Positions 35,201-42,980 of a stretch of 64,000 nucleotides of DNA are shown one piece after another (position 1 is the stretch's first letter; each line of letters starts with the position of its first letter). Source of the DNA: Bacteroidia bacterium (GTDB taxonomy: Bacteria > Bacteroidota > Bacteroidia > J057); contig JAUIKF010000003.1 in assembly GCA_030430575.1 (NCBI GenBank), positions 62,001-126,000 on the forward strand, written 5' to 3'. The position numbers and the translations under genes were made by a program. The notes under the pieces were generated by a model, which did not search any database, had not been told where the DNA came from, and worked only from the letters and a program-made list of their open reading frames with translations.

Positions 35201-37994
35201 AACTTCTATTGCCCAATCACCTACGAGGCTGTACACTGCTGTTTCGTCCTATTTGGTGCGCTTAAAAGTAACGGATGTGCATGGTTGTGCAGATTCTACC
35301 ACAAAAACGCTTCGCATGGTAGGGCCTCCAACAGCCAGTTTCATTGCTGCGGACACCACAGGTTGCGCGCCTGACGCTTTTACCTTTACCAATCAGTCCA
35401 ATGGGCCTAGCAATATCGTCGCATGGCATTGGCAATATGGAGATGGCACGACAAGCAACCAGCAACATGGCAATCATACTTACACACAGGTGGGAAGTTA
35501 TCATGTACGGCTGACCGTGACGGATCAGTTTGGGTGTAAAGACAGTTTGTTTAAACCGCATTACATCCGATTAAGTGCCGTAAATGCAGGCTTCACGGTC
35601 GATACGACGCGTGGATGTCCTGGAACTACCTTTACTTTCCGAGATGCTTCCAGCGCCGACACCACCTTGATGACGTGGAACTGGAATTTTGGGGATGGAA
35701 ATCGTGCCACCAATAGCGGCATTCACAGTCATACCTATCGCCAATCTGGCTTATTCAATCCGAGCCTCGTGGTGACGGATGTGTTGGGCTGTATGGATAG
35801 CATTTCCATGCCTGCCTTGATAGATATTCTCCCGCCGCCTACGGCAATCATCCAAGGCCCAACCGATGGTTGTGAACCGATGGTGGCAGCCTTTGTCAGC
35901 AATAGCACGGCCTCGGGCGGCATCAGCAATCAGCAATGGCTGGTAGATGGGAACTTTGCCGGGGGCGGTAGCACCTTCACTCAACTTTTCCAGTCTGCTG
36001 GAAATCGGCATATAGGCCTGCTCGTCACAGACCCAATGGGCTGTAAAGACACTGTTTATCAGGCGCTTAGGGTTCACGCTTTGCCGACGGCTGCCTTTGC
36101 GGCATCGGACAGCGTGAGCTGTGCGCCAAAGCTGATCGCCTTTGTAGATATGAGCAGTGCGGATGTCACAAACTGGCAATGGGACTTTGGCGATGGAACG
36201 ACTGCAAATCAGCAGCATCCTACGCACACCTTTGGCAAAGATGGCATTTATGCCATCAGCTTGAAGGTACAGACGGCTCATGGCTGTCGCGACAGCGTGA
36301 CAGCATTTGATTACATTCGCCTACAACATCCCAAAGCAGACTTCACGGTCGATATGGGTGCGCCTTGTGCCCCACTGAATGTGACCTTTAATCCTTTTGC
36401 CACTTTTGATACAGGGATAGATGATTGGTTCTGGATCTATGGAGATGGGTCAACGGGAAATGGCAACCCTGGTCAACATACTTATTTCGATCCAGGAACC
36501 TATTCCGTCAGTTTAGTTGTAACCGATTCCGTTGGATGTAGGGATACGGTAGATAAGCCTAATGTCCTGAATATCAAGGAGAATGTGCTGCTTCCTTTAC
36601 CTGAAATCTATCATGTAACGGTGGTAAAAGATGATCAGGTGGATATTCGGTTTAAAGCTTCTTCGTCTCCTGATTTTGACCATTATGTTATCTATCGGGA
36701 AACCCCTGTAGGCTCAGGCTTATTTATCCCGATTCACACTACTCCATTCCGTCATGACACCTTGTATTCGGATTTGGGGCAAGATATTGGCGGATTAAAT
36801 TGTTTGAAGAACAGCTATTGCTATAAAGTGACGGTCGTCAATGACTGTGGAACGGAATCGCCGTTGGCATTGGCACGCAAGCACTGCACAATGGAGCTTT
36901 CTGCCACGGCCATGCCTGACCGTATGTTATTGTCTTGGTCTGCCTATCGTGGCTGGCAGGATGTCGAGTACTATGAAATTCATCGCGTCAGTAACTACGA
37001 CCCCAATAACACCGAGCTGCTCGATGTAGTTCCTGCGCTCATACGCAACTACGTGGACTCCGCAGCGCGCTGCGCCAATACTTACTTCTACCGCATCAAA
37101 GCGGTAGGATTTGAGCACCTCCAGGTATCCTGGAGTGACACAGCCCGCGCCACGAATCGCCGTACGGCCGATACCGACCCCAATGAAATCGTGCGGGCGA
37201 CAGTCGTGGACAATGATCATGTATTGGTGGAATGGCACCCTATCTATATGCCAGACCTCACGACCATTCTGCTGGAGCGCCGCAGCCTGGAATACCCAGA
37301 ATGGGTAACCATCGGGCTATTACAACCTGGAAGCAGTTCCTATACCGACTTCAATGTAGCGGTAGACCGAGAGTGGTATAGTTACCGCATCATATCGCGT
37401 GACAGTTGTGGATTCATGTCTGAACTGAGCAATGTGGCAACCTCTATCCACTTAAAGCCAGGCCCTATCGACGCCTTGCAATTGCTGGAATGGACCTTCT
37501 ATGAGCATTGGGAAAATGGGGTAGACTTCTATGAAATAGAAGTATTTGATGATGTGGCGCAGCAGTGGCTCATCGTAGATGTGGTTCCAGGAGATACCAA
37601 TGGCTATGATGTCAGTGCGGTGTATTTGGATCAAGGGCAATATTGCTTCCGCGTCAGGGCTTATGAGTCAGGCGGCAATCAGGCTGTGAGTGTCTCCAAT
37701 CATGTGTGTATCCCTGTGGTTCCCGAAATTTTTGCGCCGAATGCCTTCTCTCCCAACAGCGACGGCATCAATGATGGCTTCTACCTCAAGGGGGTATTTA
37801 TTGGAGAATTTAGCTTAAAAATCTTCGACCGATGGGGCCATAAGATCTTCGAGACCAGCGATATCGTGGAGGCGTGGGACGGAACTTGGAAGGGGCAGAA
37901 TGTGCCTGAAGGCGTCTATGTCTACATCGCGACGGGCATTGGCTATAATGGGCGGGCGCATAAGTTGAAGGGGTCGATTACGCTGATTAGATAA
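26211..37994 (+). CDS. Giant PKD-repeat surface protein with gliding-type C-terminal domain
   Basis: A 3,927-residue protein with a signal peptide (about 1-32, LIFCLSFLLPALALGQ). About 41 consecutive PKD domains of 82-86 residues follow (33 to about 3455), each with a WxFGxG-type motif and usually two Cys: GC near the start and GC in the VTDxxGC strand. Domain 39 has lost the motif. From domain 19 onward the domains recur in an A-B-C order with a period near 755 bases. Residues about 3455-3835 are FN3-like (EIYHVTVVKDDQVDIRF; YYEIHRVS; WTFYEHW). The C-terminus (about 3838-3927, APNAFSPNSDGINDGF...IFDRWGHKIFET...GVYVYI) is the T9SS type B, gliding-motility-associated CHU_C domain. It is inferred to be a long surface adhesin or filament. 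The start codon was chosen for its signal peptide. Confidence 0.92.
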   Translation: MLCLLARYDTRRPHLCCLIFCLSFLLPALALGQIHADFSANKQAGCSPLTVQFSDLSTGPVTHYLWDFGNGNTSNNPNPGVIYVVPGTYTVSLIARNAATSDTMRRTAFITVFKDPTAAFAVSPTTGCVPLSVSYQDQSVPGDAPITQYTWDFGDGTVNTSQQPGHAYNTSGVYDVTLVVTDSNGCVNDLRINNLVSVTDSPVVSMIPQQLNACQLPITYDFLVPNSQSNFSYSWTFGDGNTGTGANPQHTYNAIGTYTVTLTASDGTGCSSTITQSVSVQPLYPVAGFNTLDTVFCAGEWVDFANTSTGGINYTWHFGDNATSVSANPRHKYNLPGQYTVTLIAKDGGCNDTLVRPNYLSIQPAANASFSSSYSFGCGVPTVVNFTADTSSANSFYWDFGDGNNASIFNPTNVYWFPGFYDVTLIASNIYSCNDTVRVPNWTQIRPPSADFVADTLQGCAPLRVDFLDLSTSPADPIVNWIWDFGDGGTSWTRNPGHYYTTPGIYDVRLVVVTASGCRDTVIYENLIRVGLVPGIGFGGSKVVACPGDSIYFTDYTGVGNAWNWNFGNGFSSNLQNPAAAYSDTGRFDVTLSVNYNGCIDTVTYGGYIHIVAPISDFWMFPEKGCDVPLTINFTDQSLLPHHWYWDFGDGNLDSVQNPTHTYTVAGQYFVELRVTNDTTGCTHKHRDTLNITPTVADFSVSNATVCAHSPVTFNNLSINATDFYWDFGDGRFNIVPSPIHYYDAPGTYTVKLVARNAEGCADSVTRVAFLTVEGPIADFATPDSAGCAPNTAVFSDLSTRLPAGTSITSWAWDFGDGNTSSSQNPTHTFNQAGNYTVMLTVQDSKGCRDSLIKTNYVVATKPFASYNSPNPSGCAHIPTNFLNLSSGTGLSYHWDFDDGNTSNATNPSHIYTAGGNYSVLLTVTDINGCVATRILPNYIKVNAPTANYSAFPTQQACPPLTVSFTDLSSTDVVGWFWDFGDGTSSTLANPSKVYTIPGKFDVKLGVTSNTGCSDTLIINDLIDISGPTGNFSFSPQDGCSPLDVTFIAQSPTAVNWTWDFGDGNLGFGDTVTHTYLNDTIFHPTLIIEDSAGCIVAVTVNDSIVTQAGPIANFGQDKAGVCLGQSVFFSDSSYSEVPIVSYSWDFGDGNTSSLQHPSHTYAAPGSYIVKLTVTNVNGCSDSLMLGSPLVVSTAPQALISALPDKGCAPLLVTFADSSATTFPIVNWDWDFGDGTGSSSAFAPHSYANIGSYQVVFTITDAQGCIDSTVHTVIVGTGPTSDFVASSLTGCASKTIQFTDLSSTNTSIVSWFWDFGDGTTDSVAMPIHTYTANGTYTVSLTVTDAEGCSHSLTKPQYIHLESPIADFMSNANQGCPPFNVTFTHTSISNDPIASYLWDFGDGTTSSLPNPTHTYTRSDTYAVKLFIINGQGCSDSVVYPQQVIVYDRPVAGISLSDNTLCLVGNLVASSTSIPGSTPISQYLYDFGNGSTATTPTANAVYTSPGLFPISLKITDFNGCTDSVTTQVTVYSPPTAAFQANDSLGCGAQSFSFFDQSNGPSQLVNWQWNFGDGGTSTLAQPTHAYTSTGQYHVSLKVTDQNGCTDSIAKPNYIRLNGPNAAFTFTQAAGCGDVQASFTDTSIPDTTLTSWAWTFGDGGTATGANPTHTYNASGRYPISLTITNVIGCTSTFRDTVAISTASPRAIFNLPDTTCLPLSIQFQDSSVQGASQIISWTWDFGNGNSAFTPNPSQVYNTQGTYMVQLKVADANGCEDSLSKTMVVYPRPVAAFGANDTTGCALNPISFQNFSSGGAPIVSYVWQFGNGDTSHLVAPTYTYPRGGLYGVTLTVRDTNGCVGIHHKPDFINMQAPSAAFTLNQHQGCPGLNVQFTDLSQTDTTLMSWVWDFGDSTSSTQINPNHIYTQSGKYTVSLTILDAIGCGSITEKIDTITIIDAPKAAFTISDTIGCTPLVVQFADSSQASAGFVSRQWIFGGAGTTTLPHPTRAFVNPGLYPIQLVITDNNGCVDTMTRPITVVGPPNVNFTARDSQACFQTPITFFDLSSSLANIVSWQWDFGDGNVSQQQFPTHTYGANGQYNIRLKVTDQFGCSDSLQKPQFIQIQPAVAHFSMSSPTGCTGNGLTFTDLSQANGGVNTWLWDFGDGNTSGLPNPMHSYSQQGTYSVSLAIIDAAGCTDSVQLPASVTIASSPTPLFTISDTAGCPPLLVQFSDLSHGNGAGIANRIWNFGNGSTAATQNPASAFAQVGTYSVQLTVIDSIGCRSTLSKDVNVYPPPTAQIGANDSTGCGPKNIRFFDLSSSLSGLVSWQWDFGDGTTSTTQFPQHTYPNNGLYDIGLKVTDRFGCSDSIVKPQYVQLALPVADFGVTKTTGCPGAVIQFNDQSTATSSVATYLWDFGDGTTSILPNPTHAYSRPGQYTVTLTISDAKGCSHSKQQPNLVQIFTPPAAAFMRSDSAGCAPLSVTFSDQSSGNIQAWSWDFGNGNTSTQPAPAQVYGATGTFPVTLKITDINGCVDSTQRTLTSYGLPFVDFSSLDTTGCAPESFSFRDQSFGPSNIVNWQWDFGDGGTSASRHATHTYTAAGSYAVSLKVTDQNGCVDSASRPAWIRLTAPVAGFGVSATQACPGTNFSFSDASLSDTTITSRIWNFGDGTFSNVINPSHSFGSPGQYYVSLTVTDAIGCRDTFLLPSVVEVFSLPVAQFGLSDTAGCTPLIVQFNDQSISTSNGIQHRVWNFGNGGLSSAPNPSSGYSQVGIYTIQLTVIDSAGCQHSTTETVRTYPAPIAQFGASDSTGCAQKTVNFYDLSGSLSGLTNWFWDFGDGDTSFLQFPQHTYLVNGQFDVMLAVTDRFGCTDTLHKPQLVQLNPPVIDFSINQATACPGTSLTFSDLSSSDTTLTAWQWDFGDGTTASTQHPSHTYAQAGRYTVSLTVTDAKGCSGTKSKIDTVEIYVPPTAAIGVSDTLGCAPMRIQFQDLSIGSINGWQWDFGNGQTSIAQSPTRLYTAVSSYLVRLKVTDVHGCADSTTKTLRMVGPPTASFIAADTTGCAPDAFTFTNQSNGPSNIVAWHWQYGDGTTSNQQHGNHTYTQVGSYHVRLTVTDQFGCKDSLFKPHYIRLSAVNAGFTVDTTRGCPGTTFTFRDASSADTTLMTWNWNFGDGNRATNSGIHSHTYRQSGLFNPSLVVTDVLGCMDSISMPALIDILPPPTAIIQGPTDGCEPMVAAFVSNSTASGGISNQQWLVDGNFAGGGSTFTQLFQSAGNRHIGLLVTDPMGCKDTVYQALRVHALPTAAFAASDSVSCAPKLIAFVDMSSADVTNWQWDFGDGTTANQQHPTHTFGKDGIYAISLKVQTAHGCRDSVTAFDYIRLQHPKADFTVDMGAPCAPLNVTFNPFATFDTGIDDWFWIYGDGSTGNGNPGQHTYFDPGTYSVSLVVTDSVGCRDTVDKPNVLNIKENVLLPLPEIYHVTVVKDDQVDIRFKASSSPDFDHYVIYRETPVGSGLFIPIHTTPFRHDTLYSDLGQDIGGLNCLKNSYCYKVTVVNDCGTESPLALARKHCTMELSATAMPDRMLLSWSAYRGWQDVEYYEIHRVSNYDPNNTELLDVVPALIRNYVDSAARCANTYFYRIKAVGFEHLQVSWSDTARATNRRTADTDPNEIVRATVVDNDHVLVEWHPIYMPDLTTILLERRSLEYPEWVTIGLLQPGSSSYTDFNVAVDREWYSYRIISRDSCGFMSELSNVATSIHLKPGPIDALQLLEWTFYEHWENGVDFYEIEVFDDVAQQWLIVDVVPGDTNGYDVSAVYLDQGQYCFRVRAYESGGNQAVSVSNHVCIPVVPEIFAPNAFSPNSDGINDGFYLKGVFIGEFSLKIFDRWGHKIFETSDIVEAWDGTWKGQNVPEGVYVYIATGIGYNGRAHKLKGSITLIR
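30801..36560 (+). repeat. Three-PKD supercycle inside the giant protein gene
   Basis: A-type domains begin at 30801, 31554, 32310, 33069, 33819, 34579, 35328 and 36084. Steps are 753, 756, 759, 750, 760, 749 and 756 bases. A-type domains end in LKVTDQxGCxDS and KPxYIxL; B-type carry GCPG and DTTL; C-type carry SDTxGCxPL and WNFGNG. From 33069 a six-domain period of about 1,510 bases is also visible. Confidence 0.88.
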
Positions 37995-38026
37995 TGGTTA
38001 ATTGTCAAGGGTTAATTGTTAATGAA

Positions 38027-38097
38027 AAACCACAGATTACCCAGATTCCCACAGATTTTCTTCTTTAATCCGTGTGAATCTGTGTAATCCGTGGTTT
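38027..38097. terminator. Long inverted repeat downstream of giant PKD gene
   Basis: Left arm 38027-38057 (starting AAACCACAGATTAC) pairs with right arm 38067-38097 (ending GTAATCCGTGGTTT): 31 bases with four mismatches and a nine-base loop. It lies between convergent genes. It likely works as a bidirectional terminator. It is built from the repeated words CACAGATT and CAGATTC. Confidence 0.8.
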
Positions 38098-38135
38098 ATT
38101 TTATTCTCCTCCACCTTATTGGCAAGTCCACTTTT

Positions 38136-38801
38136 CTAAAGAGATATGCCCATTGAGAGGGAACCCAAGGGCAAAGGAAGTACACGAACTCCAGTTCCTT
38201 CAACAGGAAATAAAATCCATTGAGGCAATACACGGTTACTATCAAAAGTGGTCTTTATGTCATAAAATGAGACATTGACGCTTGCTAAAAGTCCTATGAA
38301 AAAGCGTCTAGAGAGTGTGTATCGCAGCCCCATAGTCGCATAGATGCCTAAACCTTGATGATCCAAATTATACTTTGTGAATCCTCCTGTTTCCGATATT
38401 GATTCTTTTTTATAACTCCCTTTCTGGGCAAAAATCCCCACCCCCAATGTTGGTTGAAATTTATTATGCCCAAATCGTTTTTCTGCCCCAATATTTACTT
38501 GTGCGCCTTTATATTTACCCAAATTAAAAAGCCCGTCAGTCAGGGAAGCCTCTACATGCCCAGGGATACTTTCATATACCCATGCTACAGTACCTACTCG
38601 AAGATAGAACCCGCCTATCTTATGGTTATATGTTAGCCCCCTCATTGGTTGAAGGAAAAGGCTTTGTTTTATTTGAATTCCTGCAGGCGTTGAGGTAAGC
38701 TGTAAAAAGTTGAGTTCCAGTTCATGGGAGGATGGATTTTGTGCACTTGCGAAAATCGTAGCGAAAAGGGCTAGGCAAAAAAGAATAGTTGATTTCATCA
38801 T
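38136..38801 (-). CDS. Probable outer-membrane beta-barrel protein
   Basis: A 221-residue protein started at the first of two adjacent ATGs, MMKSTILFCLALFATIFASAQ, which gives a signal peptide; the longer frame to 38861 adds 20 unneeded residues. The mature part shows alternating beta strands (FYLRVGTVAWVYE, AQVNIGAEKRFG, PTLGVGIFAQKG, GIYATMGLRYTLSRRFFIGLLASVNVSFYD), as in small 8-10 strand barrels of the PF13568 sort. Function unknown. Divergent from lepA. Confidence 0.7.
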   Translation of the reverse strand: MMKSTILFCLALFATIFASAQNPSSHELELNFLQLTSTPAGIQIKQSLFLQPMRGLTYNHKIGGFYLRVGTVAWVYESIPGHVEASLTDGLFNLGKYKGAQVNIGAEKRFGHNKFQPTLGVGIFAQKGSYKKESISETGGFTKYNLDHQGLGIYATMGLRYTLSRRFFIGLLASVNVSFYDIKTTFDSNRVLPQWILFPVEGTGVRVLPLPLGSLSMGISL

Positions 38802-38904
38802 AAATAGTGGCTTGAAGGTTATAATTATGTCACGTAAAGGCTGACAGAATATTACTTTCAATAAAAGAATTCACATCTTTTCTCGAGTTCTCGATTCTTA
38901 ATTG

Positions 38905-38912
38905 TAATTTTG
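38905..38912 (+). promoter_or_regulatory. Bacteroidota -7 promoter element upstream of lepA
   Basis: TAATTTTG matches the TAnnTTTG consensus of the Bacteroidota primary sigma factor and would start transcription about 65 bases before the lepA ATG. A good -33 TTTG is not obvious. Confidence 0.5.
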
Positions 38913-38985
38913 CATACCTTTTTGGGAAGGTGATTAAATCGCCCACCAATAAGGAATGTATTAGTCCAAAGATCGAAGGAGAACC

Positions 38986-40776
38986 ATGAAAAACATTCGC
39001 AATTTTTGCATCATTGCTCATATAGACCACGGGAAAAGCACCTTGGCGGACCGCATGTTGGAGAAGACCTTTACCTTATCCGGTCGTGAAATGCAGGCAC
39101 AGGTTCTGGACAGCATGGATTTGGAGCGGGAAAAAGGCATCACGATCAAGAGCCATGCCATCCAAATGAAGCACCCGAAAGATGGGGAGGAATTTACACT
39201 CAACCTGATCGATACGCCAGGTCACGTGGATTTTTCTTATGAAGTATCTCGTGCTATCGCTTCTTGTGAAGGAGCTTTGCTGGTGGTAGATGCGGCGCAA
39301 GGCATTGAGGCGCAGACCATTTCGAATCTTTACCTCGCCCTTGAATATGACTTAGAGATCATTCCCGTCCTCAATAAAATAGACCTTCCCAGCGCACAAC
39401 CTTTAGAAGTAAGTGATGAGATCATCGATTTGATAGGCTGTGACATGGAGGATATCCTTCATGTGAGTGCCAAAGAAGGTACCGGTGTCACAGAATTGCT
39501 AGACGCCATTGTCGACCGCATCCCAGGACCTAAGGGCGATCCTTCGGCCCCACTCAAGGCCTTGATCTTTGACTCCGTTTTCAACCCCTATCGCGGTACG
39601 ATTGTCTACTTCCGTGTATTTGATGGAGAATTGAGCAAAGGAGATGACATCATCTTGATGTCTACAGAGCAAGAGCGCGAGGTAAGTGAAGTGGGCATTC
39701 TTCAATTGAAACAGCAACCTGTCAAGACTATTCCTACAGGAAGTGTAGGCTATATGGTAGCGGGCATCAAGGAAGTTGCAGATGTAAAGGTGGGTGATAC
39801 CATTACCCTCAAATCTCGCCCATCAGATTCTGCCGTTCGAGGATTCCAGGAAGTAAAACCTATGGTATTTGCAGGAATCTACCCTGTGGAGACTTCGGAG
39901 TTTGAAGAATTGCGTGATTCTTTGGAGAAATTGAAACTCAATGATGCTTCGCTGATCTATCAGCCAGAGACCTCTGCCGCTTTGGGGTATGGATTCCGCG
40001 CAGGGTTCCTGGGCATGCTGCACATGGAGATCATCCAGGAACGCTTAGAGCGTGAATTTGGGATGACCGTCATCACGACCGTCCCTAACGTGGGCTACCG
40101 CGCCGTTCTCACCACGGGCGAGACCATTGAGGTCAATAGTCCTTCTGAGCTTCCAAGAAGCACCACCATCAAAGAACTCCAAGAACCCTTTATCAGTGCC
40201 CAAATCATCACCAAGGCGGATTATATCGGTAAGGTGATGGAATTGTGTATCACGGAGAAAAGGGGCGAATTCAAGAATCAAGGCTACTTGACGACCGACC
40301 GAGTGGAACTCAGTTTCAAGCTACCCCTTGCAGAAGTCGTCTTCGACTTTTTCGATAAGCTCAAAACTATCTCACGTGGCTACGCCTCGTTTGACTATGA
40401 ATTCATCGGCTTTGAACAGTCCCACCTCATCAAGCTTGACATCATGCTCAACGGCGATCCCGTGGATGCACTCAGTACCTTGATCCACCGTGACAAGGCA
40501 TACGAGTGGGGCAAGAAGATCTGCAAAAAGCTTAGGGAACTTATCCCACGTCAGCAGTATGATGTGGCCATCCAGGCGGGTATCGGCGCCAAGATCATCG
40601 CGCGGGAGACGGTCAAGGCCGTCCGTAAAGATGTAACAGCTCGCTGTTACGGGGGTGACATCACGCGTAAGCGTAAGCTCCTGGAAAACCAGAAAAAAGG
40701 CAAAAAGCGCATGCGTCAGGTCGGTTCTGTGGAAGTGCCGCAGAGTGCGTTCCATGCGGTGCTGAAGTTGGATTGA
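38986..40776 (+). CDS. lepA: Elongation factor 4 (LepA), ribosome back-translocase GTPase
   Basis: The 596-residue length is standard for LepA. It opens with the G1 motif [21 protein letters not shown] (G3) and NKIDLPSA (G4) follow. The LepA-specific C-terminal domain ends [28 protein letters not shown]. It binds the ribosome and acts on stalled or mis-translocated complexes. The gene is followed by a terminator, so it is probably monocistronic. Confidence 0.98.
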   Translation: MKNIRNFCIIAHIDHGKSTLADRMLEKTFTLSGREMQAQVLDSMDLEREKGITIKSHAIQMKHPKDGEEFTLNLIDTPGHVDFSYEVSRAIASCEGALLVVDAAQGIEAQTISNLYLALEYDLEIIPVLNKIDLPSAQPLEVSDEIIDLIGCDMEDILHVSAKEGTGVTELLDAIVDRIPGPKGDPSAPLKALIFDSVFNPYRGTIVYFRVFDGELSKGDDIILMSTEQEREVSEVGILQLKQQPVKTIPTGSVGYMVAGIKEVADVKVGDTITLKSRPSDSAVRGFQEVKPMVFAGIYPVETSEFEELRDSLEKLKLNDASLIYQPETSAALGYGFRAGFLGMLHMEIIQERLEREFGMTVITTVPNVGYRAVLTTGETIEVNSPSELPRSTTIKELQEPFISAQIITKADYIGKVMELCITEKRGEFKNQGYLTTDRVELSFKLPLAEVVFDFFDKLKTISRGYASFDYEFIGFEQSHLIKLDIMLNGDPVDALSTLIHRDKAYEWGKKICKKLRELIPRQQYDVAIQAGIGAKIIARETVKAVRKDVTARCYGGDITRKRKLLENQKKGKKRMRQVGSVEVPQSAFHAVLKLD

Positions 40777-40809
40777 GGGGGAAATCATATGACAAGACAG
40801 TCAATACTC

Positions 40810-40842
40810 AGCGACATCGTCTCTTCAGGCGGTGTCGCTTTT
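40810..40842 (+). terminator. Rho-independent terminator after lepA
   Basis: Arms AGCGACATCG (40810-40819) and CGGTGTCGCT (40830-40839) pair, with one A-C/G-U type imperfection, and are followed by a T-run. An apparent short open frame over it is not a gene. Confidence 0.8.
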
Positions 40843-40942
40843 CTCATTGGTTTATACCCAACCCCTGCATTTTTAACTCAAAATACCTACCTTAGAAATA
40901 TTTCTTCTTTAGATTCAACCCTTTGCTCCAACAAAACAACTT

Positions 40943-42958
40943 ATGACTTTAATCTACCGCAAACTGGATACAGATTCACGGAATATCCCGTCATTGGCGA
41001 CTTTACCAGATACGCCTAATCGGCCATTTGAATTTGAACCGTTGACGATTGTCGTTCGCAAAGAGGGAACGCAATATTTCGTTGAGGCAATTGGTCCGTT
41101 TGGCGGGCGACTAGAGTCACCTACGGAGATGCCTGATTCTTCTGCCGATTCAGATGCGATGGGCAAAGCCATATTCCCAGGCAATATCGCCACTTTGTTT
41201 CAGGAACTAATCACAAAAACAAAGAAAGCAGGTCAAGGGATCCGCATACAATTAGATTTCCGGGGAGAAGCAAAAAGCTATGCCATCTGGCCATGGGAAT
41301 CGATGCGCTTGAATGGAGAATACCTATTGGCAAGTCCCCATATTAGCATCGCCCGAACCATCTCCTCACATCGACCTGCTTTGCCCTTTGGAGATACAGA
41401 GCAGCCCTATCGTTTGCTGTTTCTGATGACTTGCCCCCGCGATATCCCTGGTGAGAATAAAGGTCAAATTCCAGATATAAAAGACTCGATCGAAAAGGAT
41501 TTAACTTTTATCCGAAAAGCCCTATCCACACTTGAACAAGATGGATTGCTAGAAATAACCGTCCTGAAAGATCGAGAGGCAACGTTAGCCAACCTCCAAA
41601 ACGAGCTAAAAAAGGAGAATTACCAAGCGCTTTTTGTTTCGGGCCATGGGATGTATGGGAACCGTCAAGATGCCATAGAAAAAGGAGAAAAGTGGACTAC
41701 AGGTGATGATGGAGCCTTGGTATTCGACGATGGGACAGGCGTAGCGCACCAAGTCTTTGGGGCAGACCTCCAAAAAGATTTAGTTGATAGTTCTGTCCGG
41801 TTGGTGTTTATCAATACGATGCATACTGCCTACGGGGCAAGCCCACAAGGAGAAGGGGTCGCAGAAATGCTCTTGGAGGCCGGGATTCCCGCCGTGATCG
41901 CTTTTCAGGACCAAGTGTACACGCATTGGGCCAGTGAATTTGCGGGTGAGTTTTTTACGACCCTCACCCACCTTAATTCTTTAGAATTAGCCCTTCTTGC
42001 AGGCAGAAAGGCCATTCTTGAAAAAGATAAAAAACACTGGAATTACCCGATACTTTTTACCCGCTTTCTTGAAGGCGCCAAAGTATTTTCAGGTGAAATA
42101 GGTGGTAAAATTTCGGCCTTTGTCAATGCAGACGGGGAAGTTGAAATTGTGGAACAAAAGCAAAACGAATCTGAAGTTGACATTTTCAATCGCCAATTAA
42201 AAAGCCTCAATGGGCTGTTGCAAGATGTCGATGACCTGGAAGCCCGGACGCAGGTCCAAAATCAGATTCTGAATGCCACGCGCCAACTCCAAAAAGATGC
42301 AGACAAGGCCATCAATATGCTCTCTGATTCGACTATGATGGCGGTAGGCGCCATTAAGAAGCAGCAAGCTATCGAAGTTCAACAGGCAGCAAAAACCAAA
42401 GCCGACCAAACGGCGAAAGAGGCGCGTGAATTATTGGGGAAACGCAAGCAGATAGAGCGGACCGTCGTATTGCTTTTGGGAGTCATCATGGTTGCTGTAG
42501 TAGGTATACTGGCCTCCTTCCTAGATGAGAAAGCAGAATTGGGCGTTTTGGGCCTGCCGCTACCTGTAGTTTTGTGGAGTTTTATTGGTGGGGTTGGTGC
42601 GACTCTTTATGCTTTTGTCGGCACCCAAAAGTATACCCAAACAGAGCCCCTTAGGCTCGACTGGCTGATCGGGCGGCCTATTGTGGGAATCATCATGGGA
42701 TCTGTGGTCTACCTAGCCGTAGCAGCCAGTCTTACTGCCGTAGGCAGCGCGCCTGTAGACGCAGTAATAGCAGATGTACCTGCAGAGGCTGTAGTCGGAG
42801 ACGGGCCAGTAGATTCTTCTGAAAATACTCCCAAACCCTACCTGCTTTGGGCCTTATCCTTCATCGGTGGCTTCAGTGACAAATTTGCGATTTTACTGTT
42901 TGATAATTTGGTGGGGAAATTTACGACTGGTCAGAAGAAGGAAGACGACGACGATTAA
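40943..42958 (+). CDS. Membrane CHAT-domain protein lacking the catalytic cysteine
   Basis: A 671-residue protein with no signal peptide. Residues about 150-385 form a CHAT (caspase-like) domain. The catalytic His motif is present as VSGHGMYG (H235). The strand that normally reads LNACxTA/LNACxSA reads INTMHTA, so Met293 replaces the nucleophile Cys. The following EGVAEMLLEAGIPAVIAFQ and LALLAGRKAI are typical CHAT. A coiled-coil-prone region (about 405-505) leads to four TM helices (about 506-527, 535-560, 580-601, 632-652) and an acidic tail. It is predicted to be cytoplasmic, anchored by the C-terminal membrane domain. It likely works as a non-cleaving binder, sensor or regulator. It is the first of two CHAT genes at this locus. 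Confidence 0.83.
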   Translation: MTLIYRKLDTDSRNIPSLATLPDTPNRPFEFEPLTIVVRKEGTQYFVEAIGPFGGRLESPTEMPDSSADSDAMGKAIFPGNIATLFQELITKTKKAGQGIRIQLDFRGEAKSYAIWPWESMRLNGEYLLASPHISIARTISSHRPALPFGDTEQPYRLLFLMTCPRDIPGENKGQIPDIKDSIEKDLTFIRKALSTLEQDGLLEITVLKDREATLANLQNELKKENYQALFVSGHGMYGNRQDAIEKGEKWTTGDDGALVFDDGTGVAHQVFGADLQKDLVDSSVRLVFINTMHTAYGASPQGEGVAEMLLEAGIPAVIAFQDQVYTHWASEFAGEFFTTLTHLNSLELALLAGRKAILEKDKKHWNYPILFTRFLEGAKVFSGEIGGKISAFVNADGEVEIVEQKQNESEVDIFNRQLKSLNGLLQDVDDLEARTQVQNQILNATRQLQKDADKAINMLSDSTMMAVGAIKKQQAIEVQQAAKTKADQTAKEARELLGKRKQIERTVVLLLGVIMVAVVGILASFLDEKAELGVLGLPLPVVLWSFIGGVGATLYAFVGTQKYTQTEPLRLDWLIGRPIVGIIMGSVVYLAVAASLTAVGSAPVDAVIADVPAEAVVGDGPVDSSENTPKPYLLWALSFIGGFSDKFAILLFDNLVGKFTTGQKKEDDDD

Positions 42959-42980
42959 ATTGAGTTTTCAGAGGGATAGG

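Noticed and set aside
40789-41019. A 76-codon open frame after lepA
   Set aside because: It runs across the lepA terminator hairpin and into the CHAT gene in another frame; composition is not protein-like.
41800-41830. Missing CHAT cysteine as a sequencing error or frameshift
   Set aside because: The frame is continuous on both sides with good CHAT similarity, and the change to ATG is not a simple single-base error from TGC or TGT.
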